Shown in pieces: positions 59,070-64,000 of a stretch of DNA of 64,000 nucleotides (position 1 is the first letter of the stretch; every line of letters begins with the position of its first letter). A program made the translations under genes and the position numbers. Under the pieces are notes generated by a model. It saw nothing but the letters and a program-made list of their open reading frames with translations, did no database searches and had not been told where the DNA came from. Origin of the DNA: JANYLB01 sp963837715 (GTDB taxonomy: Bacteria > Actinomycetota > Acidimicrobiia > IMCC26256 > JANYLB01); NCBI GenBank assembly GCA_963837715.1, contig CAWIOF010000002.1:744001-808000 (forward strand), read 5' to 3'.

Positions 59070-61382
59070 CTATCGGCGGCCCGCGGGCTCCCGCACCACC
59101 GCGGTGTCGGGTGGGTCGTCGACCGGGGCGAACAGTCGACCGAGCGCGCGCCGGACCCGGGTGCCGCGCGGGGTGTGATCCCGCAGCGACCGCTCGAGCT
59201 CCTCGAGGTCGGACCACGCCCGGTCGGCGTCGCCGGCTCCGGGTTCGGTTCCCGACCAGAGCGCGAGCGCCGTCGCGTCGGCGAGCCGCTGCAACGCGGC
59301 CTGTGCGTCGGGCACCGGTTCGGGTCGAGCCGCGGCACCGGTGACGACTTCGCGGGGTGTGTCCGACGGTGCCGTCGGGATCCCGTGCTCGTCGAGTCGG
59401 TCGAGGGCCTCGGCCCAGGCGCCGACGACCGCGGCGCGCGGTGCCGCGCTGCGGCGGAGGGTCCTCCGCTGCGCCCGTCGGCGCCAGCCCCGGCCGATCC
59501 GGAACAGCAGGACCCCGAACACCACCGCGGCGAGACCGACCGCGATCCATCGGGTCCGGTCGGGGCCGTCGGTCGATGCACCGCCGTCACTGTCGACCGT
59601 GACGCGTCCGCCCGTTCCCGTGACCGGCGGCGCCGCGGTGGGCGTGGTCGCGGCCGGCGGTGCGACGGTCGTGGGGGTGGTGGCGGTCGGGTCGCCCGGC
59701 TCCACCCGGGCGGGCAGGCCGATCCCCGCGTCGGTGGCGCCGGGTTGCGAGCCGGCGGGCGTCGGTTCCATGAGCGTCCAACCGACGCCGGCGAGCCACA
59801 CCTCGACCCATGCGTGGGCGTTGGCGTCGGTGACCCGGAACCGCCCGGTCGCCTCGTCGTAGGTTCCCGGGTTGAAGCCGACGACCACCCGCGACGGGAT
59901 GCCGAGCGCGCGGGCCATCGCCGCGTACGTCCCGGCGAACTGCTGGCAGAACCCGCGCCGGATCTCGAGGAACTCCTCCATCGCGCCGTTGCTGCTCCCG
60001 GCCGGGACGTCGAGGTCGTAGGTGAAGGCGCCACCGGTGAAGAAGTCGCGGAGTGCGACGGCCCGCTCGTAGGGGTTCGATGCGCCCGCGGTCACCTGAC
60101 GCGCCGTCCGCCGGACCGAGGCCGGGAAGTCGTCGGGGAGCTCGAGGAACACCTCGGCCGCATCCGGGAGCGGATCGGTGGTCGACTCGATCTCGGCGCG
60201 CGTGAGATCGGCGGGCGGGACGCGGGAGGCGACCTCGTACTCGAGGCCGATCACCGCGGCGTCGGCGTTGAAGAGCGTGAGCGACTCCGGGAGGACCCGG
60301 GCGTCGGGCAGGCTGATCCGCACCGGTTCGTACGCCGCGGGAAGCCAACGCTCGGTGATCCCGGTGAGCCGGAACCGTTGTTCGACGGTGCCGGGATCGT
60401 CGTCGCTTCCGTCGCTTCCGTCGCTTCCGTCGAGGACGCGCGACGCCGGCCGACTGCTGCTCTCGAGCGTCCACTGGGTGCCGTCGAACCGGTCGAGCGC
60501 GACCTGGCGCCAGTACAGCCGTTGCGGCGACACGACGGTGAAGCGCTCGTCGGTCGACGGTGCGCCGAGGCGGGCGGCGAGATCGACGAGCGGGTTGTTG
60601 GAGCTCTCGTAGCGACCCACACCCCCCGATGGACTCTTGTACTCGAGGATCGGGTCGGCGTCGGCGCCGGGGAGTGCGGGGGCGATCACGAGCCCGACGA
60701 GGATGGCGAACGCCGCGAGCGCGGCACCGACTCCGAGCGGCGCCCGACCGTGCCCCGACACGGTGCGAGCGGTGAACCATGATCGGCGTCGTTCGAGGAG
60801 GTCGCGATGGCACACCGCGAGGAACACGGCGGCGGCCGCGAGGTAGAGGCCGGTCGACCATCCGCTGAGCTCCCGGGGCGCGAGGCTCGACGCCACCACG
60901 AAGACCACGAGCGACGGGACGATCGCGCCGAGGGGTGCCTCGCCCGCGAACGCGAGCGCGTCGGCGCTCGTCGCCATGACCCAGAGCGCGATCACGGTGA
61001 GGAGCACCGCGCCGGTGGTTGTCGGCACCGGCGCGACGCCCGTGCGCAACACCTCCCAGCCGTCGCGCACCGTCGAGGCGATCGCGTGCGGGGTGTCGGC
61101 ACCGGGGAGTCCGAAGAACGTCGTCGAGCCCACCGCCGTCCACGTCACGTAGCACCCGAGGGCGAGCACCGACACGACGATCGGGGTGGCCGCGTGCCAC
61201 CGACGTCGCCGACCGACCCAGCCGATGGCGTGGGGGAGCACCGCCGCGCCGAGCGCCGTCAGGAGGTACGAGCCGTCGCGGAACACCCGTTCGAACGCGA
61301 GCGCGGTGACCGCGCTCAGCACCGCGAGGGCGAGCGTCGAAGCCCGTTCCTGCGACCGGTCGGTCATCGCCTCGCGACTCAT
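59070..61382 (-). CDS. Membrane transglutaminase-like protein (DUF3488/TgpA type)
   Basis: This 770-residue protein has about six membrane segments in its first 230 residues, then an exported domain with a transglutaminase core: RRGFCQQFAGTYAAMARALG near residue 475 (catalytic Cys) and DANAHAWVEVWLAGVGWTL near residue 518 (catalytic His). A last membrane segment near residue 620 precedes a cytoplasmic tail. A short run of GSD repeats is near residue 322. It forms an operon with DUF58 and MoxR genes; such sets are thought to act on envelope proteins. Confidence 0.9.
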   Translation of the reverse strand: MSREAMTDRSQERASTLALAVLSAVTALAFERVFRDGSYLLTALGAAVLPHAIGWVGRRRRWHAATPIVVSVLALGCYVTWTAVGSTTFFGLPGADTPHAIASTVRDGWEVLRTGVAPVPTTTGAVLLTVIALWVMATSADALAFAGEAPLGAIVPSLVVFVVASSLAPRELSGWSTGLYLAAAAVFLAVCHRDLLERRRSWFTARTVSGHGRAPLGVGAALAAFAILVGLVIAPALPGADADPILEYKSPSGGVGRYESSNNPLVDLAARLGAPSTDERFTVVSPQRLYWRQVALDRFDGTQWTLESSSRPASRVLDGSDGSDGSDDDPGTVEQRFRLTGITERWLPAAYEPVRISLPDARVLPESLTLFNADAAVIGLEYEVASRVPPADLTRAEIESTTDPLPDAAEVFLELPDDFPASVRRTARQVTAGASNPYERAVALRDFFTGGAFTYDLDVPAGSSNGAMEEFLEIRRGFCQQFAGTYAAMARALGIPSRVVVGFNPGTYDEATGRFRVTDANAHAWVEVWLAGVGWTLMEPTPAGSQPGATDAGIGLPARVEPGDPTATTPTTVAPPAATTPTAAPPVTGTGGRVTVDSDGGASTDGPDRTRWIAVGLAAVVFGVLLFRIGRGWRRRAQRRTLRRSAAPRAAVVGAWAEALDRLDEHGIPTAPSDTPREVVTGAAARPEPVPDAQAALQRLADATALALWSGTEPGAGDADRAWSDLEELERSLRDHTPRGTRVRRALGRLFAPVDDPPDTAVVREPAGRR

Positions 61383-62623
61383 GCCGACCCGGACCCCGGA
61401 ATGGAGAGGCGCGACCCTGCGCCGAACGCGGAGATCGACGCGTGGGAGTTCGACGCATGGGAGGAGGTGAGCACGGCGCGGTTCCAGGCCTCGGCGATGT
61501 CGCGATCGCCGATGTCGATGCGCGTCACGCCACCGGGCGGGGGGGTGGGCGTGTCGCGGGAGCCGGTCGTGACGAGCAGGACCGGCCTGTGGGGTTGCAC
61601 GGCACGGCGGAGCGGTTCACTGTCGTTCGGGTCGACCGCGCCGGTGACGAGCACGACGAGCGACTGGCCCGCGCCGACCCCGGGGTCCAGCACCCGGGCC
61701 GCGGGGTCGAGCCCGACCGCGCTGAGCCGGTCGAGCCCGACCGCGCCGTCGTCGGCTGAGCAGAGCACGGCGCCCCCGGTCGTGCGGACCGCGACCCGGC
61801 GACCGTCGCGTGTCAGCCGCACGAGGAGGGAGGCGACGATCTCGACCGCCACCTCGAACGACTCGTCGTCGTGGGCGTCGGCCCGGGTGTCGAGCACCAC
61901 GATCACGTGGGGCTCACGGTACGAAGCGTCCTGGCGGATGAACAGCTCACCGGTGCGCGCCGTTGCCGGCCAGTGGACCTTGCGCAGGTCGTCGCCGATC
62001 TCGTACTCGCGCAGCGCGGCGAACTCGTCTCCGTCGAGCCTCACCGACCGGGCCCGGACCGCGTCGGCCGACGTCCGGAGGCCGCCACCCCCGAGCGGCG
62101 GTGACGCGAGGTCGTGGATGCGGGGGTACACCGTTACCTCGTCGACGGCACCCAACTCGCCCGAGGTCTGGGCGAGTCCGAACGGATCCGAGAGGCTCGT
62201 GATCATCGGCCCGATCGCGTAGTTGCCCCGTCGGACCGTCGGGATGCGGTAAGCGGCTCGGGCGGAGTCGCCGGGCCCGACGGGTGGCAACAGGAAGCGC
62301 GCGGCGCGCCGTCCGTCGCCGAACCGCTCGTCGACCGACAGCAACGGGGTGGCCGTCTTCCCGCGATTGGTGATCGTGAGATCGACCCGGCCCTCACCCC
62401 CCACGTGGACGCGGGTCGGGGCGACGCTCCGACCGAGCTCGAGCAGGGGGCGTTGGGCGCGGACCCAGAGCAGGGCGCCGGCGAGGAGGCCGAGGCCGAC
62501 GACGCCGAGCACCAGGAGCTCGATCACGCCGAGCAGGCGCGAGGTGATGACGAGTCCGCACGCGGCACCGCAGAGCGACCACCCCCGGCGGGTGAGCTCG
62601 ATCCGTCGGGAGCCGGCGCGCAT
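61379..62623 (-). CDS. DUF58 (vWA-like) membrane protein
   Basis: This 414-residue protein has an N-terminal pair of hydrophobic segments (about residues 15-55) and a DUF58 domain with GDDLRKVHWPATARTGELFI near residue 206. Its partner is the MoxR ATPase, and its ATGA overlaps the transglutaminase start. DUF58 proteins are MoxR-linked chaperone-like factors with a vWA fold. The DSF-like MIDAS residues are not all evident. Confidence 0.88.
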   Translation of the reverse strand: MRAGSRRIELTRRGWSLCGAACGLVITSRLLGVIELLVLGVVGLGLLAGALLWVRAQRPLLELGRSVAPTRVHVGGEGRVDLTITNRGKTATPLLSVDERFGDGRRAARFLLPPVGPGDSARAAYRIPTVRRGNYAIGPMITSLSDPFGLAQTSGELGAVDEVTVYPRIHDLASPPLGGGGLRTSADAVRARSVRLDGDEFAALREYEIGDDLRKVHWPATARTGELFIRQDASYREPHVIVVLDTRADAHDDESFEVAVEIVASLLVRLTRDGRRVAVRTTGGAVLCSADDGAVGLDRLSAVGLDPAARVLDPGVGAGQSLVVLVTGAVDPNDSEPLRRAVQPHRPVLLVTTGSRDTPTPPPGGVTRIDIGDRDIAEAWNRAVLTSSHASNSHASISAFGAGSRLSIPGSGSA

Positions 62624-62646
62624 CGTTCCCGTCGACCGCGTCGGAG

Positions 62647-63621
62647 TCAGGCGTCGGGCGAGACCGGAACCGACCGGAGCAGGTTCGCGAGCACGTCTTC
62701 GGTGGTGACGCCGCGGAGTCGGGCGTCGGGGGCGAGGAGCAGCCGGTGCGCGAGCACGTGGGGCGCGAGCAGCTTCACGTCGTCGGCCGCGACGTAGGAC
62801 CGGCCGAGGGTCGCGGCGAGCACACGCGACGCGCGTTGGAGCGCGAGCGCGCCCCGCGGACTGATCCCGAGGTCGAGGTCGGGGTGATGACGCGACGCGT
62901 CGGCGAGTCCGACGATGTAGGCGCGGAGGCTCGGCGCGACGTGGACCGCATCGAACGTCGCGGTTGCCGCGGCGATCTCCCGCGCGGAGGTGACCGGCTC
63001 GAGGTCTTCGGCCGCGACGGAGTGGCCCTGGGCCTCGAGGATGGCGATCTCGGCGTCGCGGTCGGGATAGCCGATCCGGATCCGCATGAGGAACCGGTCG
63101 AGCTGGGCCTCGGGCAGGGGATAGGTGCCCTCGAGCTCGATGGGGTTCTGGGTCGCGATGACGAGGAACGGCGGCGGGAGCGGGTGGGTGATCCCGTCGA
63201 CGCTCACCTGCCGTTCCTCCATCGCCTCGAGGAGGGCCGACTGGGTCTTCGGCGATGCCCGGTTGATCTCGTCGGCGAGCACGACGTGGGCGAACACACC
63301 CCCGGGTCGGAACTCGAAGGTGCCCGTCGCCCGGTTCCAGATCGAGACGCCGGTCACGTCGGACGGGAGGAGGTCGGGCGTGAACTGGATCCGTCGCCAC
63401 GTTCCGCCGATGGAGCGGGCGATGGCCTTGGCCAACGACGTCTTGCCGACGCCGGGGACGTCTTCCACGAGCAGGTGGCCCTCGGCGAGCAGGCAGACGA
63501 GCGCGAGGTGGATCGCGTCGCGCTTGCCCTGGATGACCCGTTCCACGTTCGCGAGGAGCGCGGGGAAGATCTGCGCCGCGTCGGACGGGGTGGCGGTGCC
63601 GGATTCGACGGGCTGGGCCAT
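62647..63621 (-). CDS. MoxR-family AAA+ ATPase
   Basis: This 324-residue AAA+ protein has Walker A (DVPGVGKTSLAKAIAR, near residue 53), Walker B (VVLADEINRASPKTQSALLE, near residue 112), sensor 1 (VIATQNPIELEGTYPLPEAQ, near residue 152) and the C-terminal sensor 2 region (GISPRGALALQRASRV). MoxR ATPases load metals or help fold vWA proteins, here DUF58. I chose the ATG at 63621. Confidence 0.92.
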   Translation of the reverse strand: MAQPVESGTATPSDAAQIFPALLANVERVIQGKRDAIHLALVCLLAEGHLLVEDVPGVGKTSLAKAIARSIGGTWRRIQFTPDLLPSDVTGVSIWNRATGTFEFRPGGVFAHVVLADEINRASPKTQSALLEAMEERQVSVDGITHPLPPPFLVIATQNPIELEGTYPLPEAQLDRFLMRIRIGYPDRDAEIAILEAQGHSVAAEDLEPVTSAREIAAATATFDAVHVAPSLRAYIVGLADASRHHPDLDLGISPRGALALQRASRVLAATLGRSYVAADDVKLLAPHVLAHRLLLAPDARLRGVTTEDVLANLLRSVPVSPDA

Positions 63622-63682
63622 CACGTCACTGTACGGGTCGACGCCGCCGCGGCACACCGCGGGCCGCAGGTAGGTTCGGCAC

Positions 63683-63997
63683 ATGAGCAGTACGGAGCCC
63701 GCCCGATCCTGGACCGTGGTGGTCGCCGCGGTGGCCCGGCATCCGGAGCTGTGGGCGACGGCAGCCGGCCAGGTGTTCCGGCTCAGCCCCACCGGTTGGT
63801 GGCGGCGGGCGCCGTACCTGCCGGTGCCCGACCCCGGCTACGTGGCGTTCCGGGTCGCGACCCAGGAGGGTGGCGTGGCGGGATCCTCGGCGGGTTCCGC
63901 ACCTCCCGACGCCCGGCCTCCCGACGCCCGGCCTCCCGACGCCCGCGACGTGGTCGAGTACCTGCGGTGGTGCCGCTCGTTGGCCCGGTCGACGTGA
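63683..63997 (+). CDS. Small protein with PPDAR repeats
   Basis: This 104-residue protein is not recognised. Its first half is tryptophan- and arginine-rich (RHPELWATAAGQVFRLSPTG) and resembles short actinobacterial proteins encoded near DUF58/MoxR genes. A low-complexity stretch of PPDAR repeats near residue 75 comes from three copies of a 15-bp unit at 63902-63946. The copy number may vary between strains. The stop is at 63995-63997. Confidence 0.65.
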   Translation: MSSTEPARSWTVVVAAVARHPELWATAAGQVFRLSPTGWWRRAPYLPVPDPGYVAFRVATQEGGVAGSSAGSAPPDARPPDARPPDARDVVEYLRWCRSLARST

Positions 63998-64000
63998 TGA

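Noticed and set aside
1931..63997. Biosynthetic gene cluster, prophage or mobile island
   Set aside because: There is no synthase, integrase, transposase or phage gene, and codon use is uniform across the window.

Overview
The window is very GC-rich, with about 60 tightly packed genes. Frequent ATGA, GTGA and TGATG overlaps, GTG starts and strong third-position G/C indicate a high-GC actinobacterium. Expanded acyl-CoA genes, a KstR-type steroid regulator, a PimB-like mannosyltransferase, an F420/LLM-type enzyme and the ArsA/ROK-kinase block fit the class Acidimicrobiia or a relative. This placement is inference: there is no rRNA or marker gene in the window. No tRNA, rRNA, CRISPR array, insertion sequence or phage gene was seen, and no gene-free gap clearly exceeds 300 bp (the only candidate is 48183-48648, if the weak small ORF there is not real).

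Positions 1-24952 and 31933-45383 are mostly steroid (cholesterol-type) catabolism. On the minus strand at 1931-7000, one operon carries echA20-ipdA-ipdB-ipdC, a DUF35 protein and an Ltp-type thiolase. EchA20 and IpdAB are the known enzymes that open the last two steroid rings. The next minus-strand operon (12003 down to 7158) holds a FadE30-type dehydrogenase, IpdF, two MaoC-type hydratase subunits, an MFS transporter and a small membrane protein. At 13800-17355 a two-domain CoA transferase and an amidohydrolase diverge. At 18770-23409 lie a DUF35/Ltp2 aldolase pair, an enoyl-CoA hydratase and an NDP-forming acyl-CoA synthetase, divergent from a [3Fe-4S] ferredoxin and its FAD reductase. After the KstR gene (31933-32550) come a secreted phosphoesterase, a thioesterase, EchA19, a CYP125-type P450, an acyl-CoA synthetase, a double-DUF35 protein, two more Ltp proteins, an SDR and a Rieske oxygenase. 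A FadD19-like synthetase runs off the left edge.

Two regulatory codes can be read directly. KstR-type boxes (TnnAACnnGTTnnA) lie before kstR, between echA19 and the P450, before the acyl-CoA synthetase at 38682 and before the Rieske oxygenase. A different palindrome, CTGAC-N5/6-GTCAG, lies before echA20-ipdABC, fadE30-ipdF, the CoA transferase/amidohydrolase pair and the acyl-CoA synthetase/ferredoxin pair. It appears to play the part KstR2 plays in mycobacteria, although its sequence differs.

Positions 24959-31879 hold an MFS transporter, a PimB-like mannosyltransferase, a conserved actinobacterial block (SRPBCC protein, ArsA-type ATPase, acidic protein, ROK glucokinase) and an LLM-class oxidoreductase. 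Positions 45408-63997 are housekeeping: HAD hydrolase, AlaC-like aminotransferase, TetR regulator, PlsC, glycerol kinase, a phosphofructokinase with pyrophosphate-type residues, TesB, PIG-L deacetylase, polyprenol-phosphate mannosyltransferase, Nudix, DinB, Gfo/Idh oxidoreductase, DUF3040, a MerR-like protein and a MoxR-DUF58-transglutaminase operon.

Two features cut across the window. A family of short intercistronic repeats, built from two related modules, fills at least nine intergenic gaps and often supplies the stop codon of one gene and abuts the start of the next. Five genes are split by frameshifts, and each is repaired by removing one base from a short G or C run. That points to sequencing or assembly error rather than gene decay.
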